In this document: one piece after another, positions 35,620-45,957 of the stretch
Layout of the letters: every line of letters begins with the position of its first letter
Position numbering within the stretch: position 1 is the stretch's first letter
From: Mytilus galloprovincialis
Taxonomy: Eukaryota; Mollusca; Bivalvia; Mytilida; Mytilidae
Assembly (NCBI RefSeq): GCF_965363235.1
Contig: NC_134845.1
Location: 32,536,154 to 32,600,153, forward strand
DNA length: 64,000 nt
Direction of reading: 5' to 3'
Notes under the pieces: generated by a model
What the model saw: only the letters and a program-made list of their open reading frames with translations
Told to the model about the DNA's origin: nothing
Database searches by the model: none
Position numbers and translations under genes: made by a program

Positions 35620-36320
35620 AATACACTGACCTTCATATCCTTATAAATGGTGATCTTTTGCATAGTCTCATACATGTATGTAAATGGTAATTGAAACAAG
35701 AAAAATAAAAACAAGTATAACTGCATGCTTGGGCTTTACGGAAATGTATAAGTCCTAGATTCTGTTACAAAGTAAATTTTAACGAAAATTAAATAGCATT
35801 TTATCAATAATTATTTATTAAGAAATGTCAATTCATTTCTCCTGGACCGGGGGAAAGCATTAGGGGAAAGGGTAAAACAAATTGTTGATTTCCCTTGAAA
35901 ATAAGAGTGGAATGAAATATGACATTCCGTTTAAAAAACATATATTGTAAATTATCAACAAATAGATAGTTTAATTATTTGCTGAAAATTCACAAAAGAC
36001 AGTTTTGAAAAAAAAATGTACATTTACAGGAAATGTTATTGTGAGTACTGTATTTTGGAATGAAGAGATACCCAAAAATAGATGTATTCCAACATTATCG
36101 ACATTAAACATAAATTTGTACCTTTTCTTCAAATACACATAGAAGTTTGACCTGGTAATCGATCTTAATCGGTATTATATTATAAACTAATACAAATTTG
36201 TGCTATTCCAATCAAAATGTAAATGTATTTTACATAAAAACTTTTGCATAGAGACATTACACACAGGTGTCGATATTTACACACCAAGTGATAAGTTGTC
36301 ATAAATCAGGCATGTGGACA

Positions 36321-36510
36321 CTGGTATTAATAGACCTTATCGCTATTTCTCCGCCATTACTGGATATCACACAGGTTCCCGTAAAATGTTGACGTCATAA
36401 AACAAAATATCTGACGCCACAATGGAAAAGTGATTGTTGCTGACGTCAAAAGTTGAAGCGGCTGGGTCAGTCGGGTCAGCCGGGATTAGCGATAAGGTGT
36501 ATTAGCCAGT
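36321..36510. mobile_element. ~190-bp MITE carrying two TGACGTCA sites
   Basis: Inverted ends CTGGTATTAATAGACCTTAT (36321) and ATAAGGTGTATTAGCCAG (36492), sharing ACCTTATCGCTA. Two CRE-type octamers TGACGTCA lie inside, near 36393 and 36440. Confidence 0.65.
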
Positions 36511-36599
36511 TCAAGAAATCTAAATCAAGCTGTGACAATTTCCTCACTAGATAAGAAGTTTCAGTAGCAATAAAATTATGTTAGAAAAAATTTTTGGTG

Positions 36600-36664
36600 A
36601 CCTGAACTGGTGGGGAGGGGGGGGCACGTACCCCCTGTGCCCCCCGGTAAATCCGCCACTGAGA
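36600..36664 (-). repeat. CAGTGGCGGATTTACC terminus (reverse) with G/C runs
   Basis: GGTAAATCCGCCACTG preceded by G and C homopolymers; reverse of the CAGGGGCGGATCC terminus at 33764, but without a matching target duplication. Confidence 0.55.
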
Positions 36665-37320
36665 GTTATATCTCTGACGGTTCAAAACGTCATAATTATT
36701 TGGACTAGATTAACAGGTGCACAAGAATCATCAGATCATTGTTAATGATTTAAAAAAAAGATTGACTAATTTCCATTAGATTTTGACATTATACGTCAAC
36801 GCAAATGGGACAAAAACAATTAATTAATTCACCATTTATAACTTACAACTTTAGGATTACAAAGCTCGAAAGTTTTTCAACTTCTCAGTTTCAGCAGCCC
36901 AATTGCGTTTTGTAATCTGTACGTTCATTGGTTCAAAATTACGTATTACTTGTATTGTATCTTCCTCCTTTGTATATGGAGCACTTCACTGTGTAAGAAA
37001 TGAAAGATCGGCTACTCTGTCAAATCGGCCTCAACCGGTTCGGACTTACGGCTAGTTCGGACATATTTTGTATAAAGTAGTTTTGACCATTGGTTTTGTC
37101 ATAAATGATAAAGGAAGGCTACATAACTGTTTTTGAATCAGAAAGGATAAAAAAAAAAAATACATTTTAATCATTAATTTATATTTATTGATAAATATGT
37201 GTTTTGATTAAGAATGTATGAAAGATATTCTTATAATGTTAATTTTTGATAAAAAAAAAAAAAATAATTTTATAACATGATTGTAAATGAAACGTGATAC
37301 ATGATATAACAAGATATAAT
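36665..37320. other. Intergenic, AT-rich
   Basis: No gene or repeat recognised. Confidence 0.4.
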
Positions 37321-37321
37321 A

Positions 37322-37545
37322 AGGACCTTAAACAACACAAAGCTACAGGACCAGATAACATTCCAGCACTAGTACTTAAAGAAGCAGCAAATGAGATGGC
37401 TCCCATCCTTTCTCACTGATCTTTACCAAACCACCATTGACAACGGTGAAATACCAAACAACCGGAAAGAAGCAACAATAGTCCCACTATCCAAAAAAGG
37501 AGAAAAACATATAGCAGCAAATTATCGACCAGTTTCATTTTTGTA
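37322..37545 (+). pseudogene. Non-LTR (LINE) reverse-transcriptase fragment
   Basis: Translates in two frames to HKATGPDNIPALVLKEAAN and, after a frameshift near 37416, DLYQTTIDNGEIPNNRKEAT, IVPLSKKG and AANYRPVS. KATGPDNIP, WKxAxIVPLxKKG and NYRPVS are the N-terminal reverse-transcriptase blocks of Jockey/CR1/I-like LINEs. Truncated on both sides and frameshifted; dead. Confidence 0.88.
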
Positions 37546-38150
37546 ATTTCATAATTTGTTTACTCATACACTTAATATTTTACATTCTAGAACTTGCGGT
37601 TGATGGATAATAAGGTTAAAGAGTAGTTATAACCCAAGGAGACGAATCCTCTAAAAAATGGAAGCTCAAAATCAGTTGTAGACGACTCAAATGTTTAAAA
37701 GTACCCAAGGTAGCAGTGTTACATGAACGTTGACTCGACAACTAGCAGCATATACACAGGGTATTTTATATTTTTTGATATTGACTATCTGAGTGCTATG
37801 CAGGCTGAGGATTATTGAAAATATTTGTGATAAACGGGTGATTGACATCAGTATTTTGAAAAGAAATTCAGGACAGTGCTTGACTTAAGAAGTTGCAAAC
37901 GATAAGTTAAACTGTGTTCATAAGCCACTATCTAGAGATTGTGTCACATAACAATTTTAAATATGAACATTTTGTTTATGATTAAATATTTGGACACATT
38001 TTGCAAATTGCAGATGTTATATTTTTTAACTTGTCGAACTTGTCATTTTAAAGTTGCTTCAATGTTTCACATTGTGTTGTACTTATTTTTTAAAATTTTA
38101 CCTCTTTTTACTTTAATCAATTAAAGACGTTTTTGATTAATTAAATTATT
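37546..38150. other. Intergenic, AT-rich
   Basis: No supported feature; short open frames only. Confidence 0.4.
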
Positions 38151-38179
38151 TGTTTTACAAGACCACACTAAGGTTTAAA

Positions 38180-38690
38180 TATCAGAGAATAGAACACTTT
38201 TTTCTGGAACATGTAAAATTGTGTTCCAGTAATATACACTATATGTTCTGGATATTAACACATATTTCAGGAACGCAGTCCGAGTGTTCCAGAAGTGTTA
38301 CAAGGCTTGGAAAGCGTAACGGCATACAAATTTGCTCACAAGGACATGTTCCAGATTCAAACACTAGGCGTTCAAGGAGTACACACTATCCGTTCAAGAA
38401 TAACACACATAGCGTTCTAAAGATGCACACATGATGTTAAAAACTGGAACACCAAAGTTAATATTTAGAACATGTTGCACTGTTATGCGTTCCAGATTCA
38501 AACACTAGGCGTTCAATGAGTACACACTATCCGTTCAAGAATAACACATAGCGTTCGAAAGATGCACACATAATTTTAAGAACTGGAACACCATGCACTT
38601 CAATGTTAATGTTTAGAACACTGTTACACGTTCTAGAAGTGTTACAAAAGAGCGTTCAAAAAGTGTTCAGATTCTTAACACTTTTATTAA
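38180..38690 (+). repeat. ~141-bp tandem repeat rich in GTTCCAG/GTTCAA motifs
   Basis: GTTCCAGATTCAAACACTAG starts at 38347 and 38488, each followed by CTATCCGTTCAAGAATAAC and ACATAGCGTTC; flanking sequence is made of further degenerate GAACAC/GTGTTC units on both strands. Non-coding. Confidence 0.75.
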
Positions 38691-38804
38691 CAGTGAAGAA
38701 TCCCGTCTTTAGTAAGAAAGAAGAAGATATGGATATGCAGAGACATATATAAAATACATCATACATATGTCTCTGTCATATTGCATGGTATTGGTTGCGA
38801 AAAT

Positions 38805-39015
38805 TTGATATTTCTTCATTTAAATGCAATATTTTTTATTCAAATGATATAATTTTTCTTTTAAATGCTATATTTTTTCTTTTAAATGCAATTTTTTAAT
38901 CAAATGGTATAATTTGTGATTCAAATGGTATAATTTGTCATTCAAATGCATTTTTTTTTTTTATTCAATTGGTTTAAATTTTCATTTTTATGCAATATTT
39001 TTTATTCAATTGCCA
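38805..39015 (+). repeat. AT-rich ~22-24-bp repeat
   Basis: Repeated TTCAAATGCAATATTTTTTA / TCAAATGGTATAATTTGT variants, about nine copies. Confidence 0.65.
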
Positions 39016-39019
39016 AACA

Positions 39020-39075
39020 ACTAATGAAAGTTTTTAACGACCTTGACTGGCTACACAGACCTTGCACGGTCGGTT
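39020..39075 (+). repeat. Short dispersed repeat (GAAAGTTTTTAACGACCTTG)
   Basis: AGTTTTTAACGACCTTGACT then GGCTACACAGACCTTGCACG; the same sequence occurs at 9293-9345 in intron 3 of the secreted-protein gene. Confidence 0.7.
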
Positions 39076-41100
39076 CGATTGGCAAAGTAGTGTTGTTGTT
39101 TTTTTTTTTTTTTTTTTATTTATATGCAATAATTGCATTATGGGAAATTCTTTGACGTCACAAGATCAAATATGCAACAACGTTTGTTATTGGTCGGTAA
39201 TTCTTTGGATTTCTCCTTTTCTAAACATGAGTGACCAAGCTTTAAAAAACCGCATCCAGTCTGGATTCTACTTTGTTAAAATTATCTCCCCATTACGCCA
39301 GTTCATTTTCACAATCATAGACTGAAATGGAAGCCATCGTACGGATGACGCGCTGCCAATTTTGCTCTTGAAAACCGATAAATATATCCATATAGCACCA
39401 TTACGATCCTTATAATGTTATATGTCGGTAGTATTTTAAAAGATAAATGTGACACCTGGTTTTATAGCGCTAACCCTCTCACTTTGATGACAGTCTCATC
39501 AAATTCCGTTATATTTACAATGATGCGTGAACTAAACAGACAGAATAAATAAAATAGTCAAAATATGGGTACAGCAGTCATCATCGTGTATATAACAATT
39601 TTAAAAGGAACAATTTAACAGAACACAAAAACATCTATCTACAAACACATTCATTAACGTCAGAAAATTTTATACGTCACATATATTTGTCGTTCAATGT
39701 ATATACAAACAATTTAAAATTTCACATAGGCAATGTTAGCGTAAAGGGTTAAAAAATCAAAAGTATGTAAAACTTGAGAACACGACCCAAATTGGTATTT
39801 TATACCGGTCTTCACCTTAGTTGATGTACATATTCAATTTCTGGATGGATAATCACATATAGATTTTGAAGGTCTAAGGAAAATATCACATCTATTTTTA
39901 TCATTTTGTCAAGTTATCAACAGCGGACTTCTCCGCTTCAAGTTATTTAATTAGAGTTGATGTTTTCATGATGAATTTTGAAAAAAAATATAATTGACTT
40001 TTCATTTTAATGTTATAACATCTAAGCAGTACATATTTTGTTTTACATACATGCGTATTGAGTTTATATTTCAAGTTGTTAGTTAATACTATAGAGCTCG
40101 TTGACATTGCAAAATCAATATGGTCATTGCTAAGCAGGGGCTTGGAGACCAACGGCTGATGTCCCGAAAACAACATATACCTTGTCCCTTCGTCATAGTG
40201 TTCTTCCCCTGTTCCTGAAAATGACCTTTTGGTTTCTTACAAGAAGTTGATCAAATTTCATTGATTTTATTTATACACTGTCATTGCTGTATTTTGTTTT
40301 GTTTTCACCGGGTCAGAATTTGTTTCTCTATATCCAATTTGCGGAACAAAGTTTTTGTACCTTTTTCCATCTTTTTTTTCGTACTTAAGATTTTTTTTTA
40401 TCTCATCTGTGACCGTACATAAGGGATGTTTTGGATCAAAATAAGGAGAAATGGTCTGCTGCATTTCCCAGAGGACTGTGTTCTCCTTAGAGACAAGGTT
40501 TATCCAAATTGTCATCCTTTAGTTACACTATTTACAACACCTCAAATTAATCGTACGCCATAACATTTGAGAAAAAAGCAGCAAATTTAATAGCGTGATT
40601 GGTGAATACAGAATTCAAGTGGAACACCAAAATATTGAATTAAAAATATATAAAGTATTGAGTACATTATGCAGGCACCCCAAGCCAAAACTAACAAACA
40701 TTGTGGAAACATGTGCCACCCTTTTCAATAGACATATATAGACACTGTTTAAGTAAATTGTAACCACAATTAAGCATGCTTTGTTCTTTTCATTTTCCAA
40801 ATTCCACCGGGACAGCTAGAAGCTCAACGTCTCAAAAGATGAAATGTGACTTAAAGTCCATCATTTCCCTTATATATATAAAACTATTAAAAAAAATCCA
40901 TGTTATTTGGACTCTGTAGGAAAGTTGTATCCTTGTCAACGAAAGTAATAAAATCAATAATGATTCTTTTTTTTAATTTTTGAGACGACCCTTCACATTT
41001 TACCTGTCGTAGTCGTTCTCAACTGTAGGTGTCGAGAGTCTCTCCCTGTTAATAAAATGTATATCTAATCTGCACAACATTTTTTTCTTTTTCTTTGCCT
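39076..41100. other. Intergenic, no gene recognised
   Basis: AT-rich; open frames of 60-90 codons lack any family resemblance, codon bias or splice support. Confidence 0.4.
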
Positions 41101-41103
41101 TTC

Positions 41104-41439
41104 TATTTTCTATAAAAGAGGGACGAAAGATACCAAAGGGACAGTCAAACTCATAAATCGAAAACAAAGTGACAACGCCATGGCTATAAATGAAAAGACA
41201 AACAAACAACAGCACACATGACACAACATAGAAAACTAAAGAATAAACAACACGAACCCCACCAAAAAACTAGGGGTGATCTCAGGTGCTCCGGAAGGGT
41301 AAGCAGATCCTGCACCACATGTGGCACCCGTCGTGTTGCTTATGTGATAACAAATCCGGTAAATAGTCTAATTCGGTAAGTCAATTCATGAAAGGGAAGG
41401 GGATTGTAGTTACGTAAGGAACATATCCGATATCATTTG
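41104..41439 (-). repeat. 3' flank of the reverse-transcriptase element
   Basis: GGGACGAAAGATACCAAAGG, AACACGAACCCCACCAAAAA and CGGAAGGGTAAGCAGATCC are familiar mussel repeat sequence and follow directly after the pseudogene's last coding block, so it is probably its 3' untranslated tail. Confidence 0.5.
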
Positions 41440-41891
41440 TTAAACTGTTATTCCATAACGGTCAACCAACTCGTGATGGCGTCCGTAAAATTTACGAAGG
41501 GATGATTTCAACTTCACTGTTGGATATCTTGGTTTAATAGCTTCCTTGTGAGCAGCAGCCCTCTATCAAGAAAATCATGATAGGAAATGCAAGCACGGGA
41601 ATAGCGTATCAATTGGGAGATATATACCCCGTATGCAGGTGCTTCTGGAATGTTGCTACTTAAAAATGGAAAGTTCACAATTGGAAAGCTGAAATCATCT
41701 CTTTTGTCGTAAAGTTTTGTTTTCAACCGACCTTCATTGTCAATTTCTAGATGTAAGTCAAGATATGAGGCCGACTTAATTGTATCTGTAGTATCCTTTA
41801 TCTCTAGCTCGATGGGATAGATGCGTTCCACATAGTCACCAAATTTTGAATTATTTAGTGAAAGAACATCATCTATATAGCGGAAAGTAGA
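41440..41891 (-). pseudogene. Reverse-transcriptase pseudogene, catalytic/C-terminal part
   Basis: Begins at the insertion point with TFRYIDDVLSLNNSKFGDYV, holding the YIDD catalytic motif, followed by YLDLHLEIDNEGRLKTKLYD and LIRYSRACISYHDF. A frameshift near 41530 leads into VKLKSSLRKFYGRHHELVDR, ending at TAA (41442-41440). The family is common in bivalves; I cannot decide between Penelope-like and another non-LTR group. The N-terminal half lies at 44246-44700, beyond a transposon. Confidence 0.85.
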
Positions 41892-44245
41892 CGGCCTAGC
41901 CAAGATCAGATGTGCATTTCATATTGGGTCTATGTTATGGGCTTGTAAAGACAAGAAGATAAACTATACATAAGTAATACATCTTTGAACTGAAGAAGAG
42001 AATGTAGGGTTTCACAATGAATATCAAATATCATGTATAGGTGTTACCGTTTTGAAAAAAAACCACTAAAATACACGCTGAAAATGGGCAAAATTACACG
42101 TTATGTTGTTTCATTTAAAATTTACCTGTTTTTATCAATTGATAGTTAATAAGTGAACTTAATTTGAACTACATTATTGGTTCACTGTTATAGACAATTT
42201 ATTCTTCTTTCTTTTACTGGTTGTTGCAACAAAAAATCTTCAGTGGTTACAAAGTTATGATAAAAAGTTGAATACTATTCGCTTGTTATGCAATTTTGCA
42301 CTTTTGTTTTTGGCTTGCTCAGTGTAGTGATAAAAGAGAAAAATAAATCAAATTTATGCTATTATGTGTTTTGTTTTCTCTTCTAGTATATACATTATCA
42401 AAAACTACCTCATTTATCAAAATTGCAGCACCCTAGCTGGAGGTATATGCCATCAAAGTTGGATATACAAATAAAGTGAAAAAATGTCTTGTCCGTAGAC
42501 ATGCATTCCCTAGTAAACTGGAAGCATAATTACATTAATGTTGCATTGCTAAGTTCCTGTTCTTTTGTAGATATGAAAACACTACTAACATTTTTTCTAC
42601 CATCTATTAATAGAGGAAAAAATTCAAAAATATGTCAGAATGTCTTGTCCGTAGACACATGTCTTGTCCGTAGACATGTCTTTTTATCAATATTGCTTGG
42701 CTTTATGGGTCTTAATTAGTCCTATGTGTTGTTTAAACTTAAAAATATCTTATTTTTAATAAATAAATGGTAATTTAAGTGTTCTCAATTTTTGTAAAAT
42801 TACTTTACAGGAGTGGATTTTAAAAAGTGGCAGATTATCAGTCATAAAAAGCATACCTTATTTTACTTCAATATTGTTTATTCCAGTTGCTGCATATCTT
42901 AAAAGATTAACTAAATCAAATGAAGAAAAAGTATTTCTCTCTCTCTAACTTTATCTTTTGCATTTCAGTATTAACAGCAGATGAGGAAGTGTCTACGGAC
43001 AAGACACTTGTACATAACAAGTATTAAATTCAATTATTTGTCTGCTATGGAACTTAAATCTTATTTATAGGTGATGAAAGTTATCTATTCAAATTAAAAC
43101 TCAGTATTTTCAACATGAATATAGTCACAATTAATTCTAACAGATTTTTTTTTTAACTGAAATTGTCTTGTCCGTAGACATTACCACAATATATTTGTAT
43201 CCAATTTCCTTGATTTCAGCCTAATTTGATAGGTAAATTGTATGTTATTTTTTAAGAGAACTCATTCAACTATGTCAAAATTGAGTTTTAATAATTGTTT
43301 GATTGTTTTAAGCAGTCAGATATATGGATTTCAGTTAAAAGAATATGTCTTCAGATTGGCTTAATCAATAAATTATTGAGATATGTAAAGAATTATGGGT
43401 ACATTTTTATATTTTCCAAAATTTAAAAAACACAGCTTAAAATTTAATTAGTAACTTTTAATCTTAACTTTAACAATCATCTTTGAAAGCATTTAATTGA
43501 ATATCAATAAAATGTCTTGTCCGTAGACATTATCAAAATGTATTTGTTTCCTTTTTCCTCGAAGTTAAGCATCATTTGATAGATAAACCTGATAAAATAT
43601 ATGTTTTTTTTTCAAGAGAACACTTTCAGCTATATCAAAATTAGGTTTTAATAATGCATTTCATTAAATATGAATACAATGTCTTGTCCGTAGACAAAAC
43701 ATATAAATTGTATTGCTAAGTTTGATTGTTTATTGTAAGAATATGCATCAAGTTATTTTAATGTTCTATACACCAAAAGAAAGGTTTTTTTTGGAAGTTT
43801 TGTTATTTATAGATAATTTTAGATACTGTTTTATCAGATAAGATTAATGATCAAAGAAAGCTACTGTTGTTTGAAATAACTGTGAGTTAAACATGTTCTT
43901 GTCATTTTTTTTTCAATTAAAATGTTTGATATTCAATAATTCTAAACATATTTTGTTGTCTTTGTCATTGACCTAAGATCTGACACTGGTGACCATGTCT
44001 TGAAGCCAACCATTAAAGAAAATTATACAGTTTTTAAACACCATTTATTTAATAAAAATATTAAATATTTCTTCCAAAAACTGCATGTAATTATATAAAT
44101 GCTTCCAGTGTTAGCCTAACAATAGCAATTTTTCATAATTTAAACCATTTTTGAACCAAAATATCAAAAGAGTTTTTCCCTGAGGTGATACTCATTTTTG
44201 ACTTCATGTGAAACACAAAATGCACATCTGATCTTGGCTAGGCCG
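41892..44245. mobile_element. 2354-bp TIR transposon with seven 17-bp palindromic motifs
   Basis: Perfect 28-bp terminal inverted repeats (41892-41919 starting CGGCCTAGCCAAGATCAG; 44218-44245 ending CTTGGCTAGGCCG), flanked by AGA at 41889-41891 and 44246-44248. It interrupts the reverse-transcriptase pseudogene between the residues FNS and TFRYIDD. No transposase; non-autonomous. TGTCTTGTCCGTAGACA occurs exactly seven times inside. TIR sequence and 3-bp duplication do not match a superfamily I can name. Confidence 0.9.
42485..43696. repeat. Seven exact copies of TGTCTTGTCCGTAGACA
   Basis: Starts 42485, 42641, 42660, 42990 (reverse), 43164, 43513, 43680. Arms TGTCT/AGACA form an interrupted palindrome. 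Gaps 156, 19, 330, 174, 349, 167 are near one or two times ~165 bp, apart from one close pair. The sequence between copies is much less conserved, although 43164 and 43513 open two recognisably duplicated ~350-bp segments. Confidence 0.92.
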
Positions 44246-44700
44246 AGAGTTAAAGGATATTGCTAACTTCTTATCTTTCTTCCTAAGAAGTTCCTGCATG
44301 AAGTCAGCCTCATAATAATAAAGAAACAAGTCGGCAAGTAGATGGGCACAGTTTATTTCCCATTGGAATGCCGACAGTCTGTTGAAAAACACGTCCTCCG
44401 AACGTAACAAATATGTTGTCAATCAAGAAAACCCCCAAGGGTGACTGGAGAATAGAAATATGGTCACTTGGTCTTCTTCCGACCGGAAGTAAAACGCTTA
44501 CCGAAGTGAGGCGTCCGTTTGGCTGTGCGGGATGTATTAAGTTCGCAGTCACGTTCGGTCAGATCGGGGACGTTAAATCCAATGCCTCGTGTAAAGAGAG
44601 TGCCACGCTCTTTGCACGTTAAGGAGCCTTGCAACAACTCTTTAAAGGGTCCGTAGGTGGCCTGTTGCAAGGCAAAATTCCTGTCCCTATCCAATATACC
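44246..44700 (-). pseudogene. Reverse-transcriptase pseudogene, N-terminal part
   Basis: Minus-strand pieces in three frames: RDRNFALQQATYGPFKELLQ; PLGVFLIDNIFVTFGGRVFQ with QTVGIPMG; then HLLADLFLYYYEADFMQELL ending FNS at the transposon. IPMG plus ADLFLYYYE are the pre-catalytic reverse-transcriptase blocks; YIDD follows on the far side of the insert. Two or more frameshifts predate or follow the insertion. Confidence 0.82.
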
Positions 44701-44804
44701 CTCATTTTCCAGTGGCAGTCCAAATTTCCCAGACCATCATCCCAGATGGCCTCTATTATTTCAAGACCTACCTATAGTATTTATTGTGAACTTGTTCTCG
44801 TCCT

Positions 44805-44877
44805 GAATATGCATGAAATATTTGCCACTGGACGTTAAGCGACCAACAATCAATCAATCAATCAATCAATCAAGCAT
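44805..44877 (+). repeat. Dispersed repeat end with (CAAT)n tail
   Basis: ATGAAATATTTGCCACTGG then ACGTTAAGCGACCAACAATC and (AATC)n. A diverged relative (CAAATATTTGTCACTGGACA ... CAACAATCAATCAAT) lies at 34039-34086 inside no named gene. Confidence 0.7.
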
Positions 44878-44879
44878 CT

Positions 44880-45465
44880 TGATAATATCAGTTTCAGAGA
44901 ATTTTTTGTTTGAATCAGAGTGATCCTTTACAAAGTAGGATTTATCCCTCCATCATAATATGATATTATATATGTGGCAACTTTTTTTGTTTCAGTCTTA
45001 TAACAAATTAAACTTTCAAAGTTATATAAGTTCCATTACTAACTAAATTACTTTCGACACCTTACACATGTTATAATGTAGAATATCTATTTTATACAGA
45101 AAAGGGTGTTTTCTATGTCAAAAAGTTGCAAAATTTCTGAGAAGGAATGGAGCAGTCCATGCATATTCGAATGCAGAATTCGTTAACTTAGTAGACAGGT
45201 CTTTGACAAGCAATACTTTGAACCACTGACAGAGTTTTTAACGATCCAATGAGCAAACGTTACAAAATTGAAAACAAAGTATTGCCCCTGTCAATCTAAA
45301 GAGTGTAGGACACACACACACGTTTTTTTTTCTCGTGCTCTCCGATTTCAACCCTCAAATAAAGTTTTCCAATCTAATTAAAATTAAAAAAAGGAAAAAG
45401 AGAGAATGATCCTTTTTAGCGAAGGTTGCCGGGGTAACCTTCTCTGTGTTTACGATATTCATGAC
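44880..45465. other. Intergenic before the MAGT1/TUSC3 promoter
   Basis: AT-rich; a CA tract near 45313 and no gene seen. Confidence 0.4.
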
Positions 45466-45468
45466 TAC

Positions 45469-45712
45469 TATCTAGGTGTGTTTCGGCTGCATGTATTATA
45501 TGGGGTTCAATAAATCCAGAATTTTTAATTTAATTTTTTTTAAGATTTTAAAATCCAACTTAATTTTCCACATTTATTCATAATTGGTTTTATCTAGGTG
45601 TGTTTAGGTTGCATGTATTATAAATGGGGTTTCTAATTCAGAATTTTTTATTTTATTTTTTTAAAAATTTAAAATCTAACCTTTTCCACAATGTTTGTAT
45701 TATTTCTTTTCA
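45469..45712 (+). repeat. Two ~123-bp direct repeats upstream of MAGT1/TUSC3
   Basis: TATCTAGGTGTGTTTCGGCT (45469) and TATCTAGGTGTGTTTAGGTT (45592), each followed by GCATGTATTATA, GGGGTT, a T-rich stretch and TTTTCCACA. Confidence 0.8.
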
Positions 45713-45769
45713 CAAATTTTAAGTAAAATATATGATATGAGGTGGTCAGTGCCGTAAAATGTTTATCAT

Positions 45770-45778
45770 CCAATCAGA
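45770..45778 (+). promoter_or_regulatory. CCAAT box of MAGT1/TUSC3
   Basis: CCAATCAGA about 95 bp before the initiator ATG; no TATA box nearby, as expected for a housekeeping gene. Confidence 0.5.
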
Positions 45779-45864
45779 GACGTTTTAACAAACACGTATC
45801 AACGTTTTGGACGCATCGAGATTCTTCCTTCAATTCTACGCAAAAGGAAGTATTGATGTGCAAT

Positions 45865-45957
45865 ATGGCAGCGATGTGGACGTTGTTGAAAGTTTTTCTG
45901 ACAGTTTTCTGTTTAAGCCTTATTCAGAATTCATTTGCTGTGCAGAAAAATAAACAG
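45865..45957 (+). CDS. MAGT1/TUSC3: MAGT1/TUSC3 exon 1
   Basis: [20 protein letters not shown] then [11 protein letters not shown]: signal peptide; donor GTATAT, phase 0. Confidence 0.9.

Noticed and set aside
33764..36664. Single 2.9-kb hAT-like element from CAGGGGCGGATCC to GGATTTACC-type ends
   Set aside because: The 8 bases outside the two ends (TATAAAGT and AGAGTTAT) do not match, and a complete independent hAT-like element lies between; more likely two separate broken copies.
42485..43696. CRISPR-like reading of the seven 17-mers
   Set aside because: Spacers are long, unequal and partly duplicated, one copy is reversed, and the whole lies within a TIR transposon.
45742..45864. Upstream ATG (45742) or ATG at 45856 as the MAGT1/TUSC3 start
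   Set aside because: The extension is not signal-like and covers the CCAAT region; 45856 has a poor start context, whereas 45865 gives a normal signal peptide and family length.
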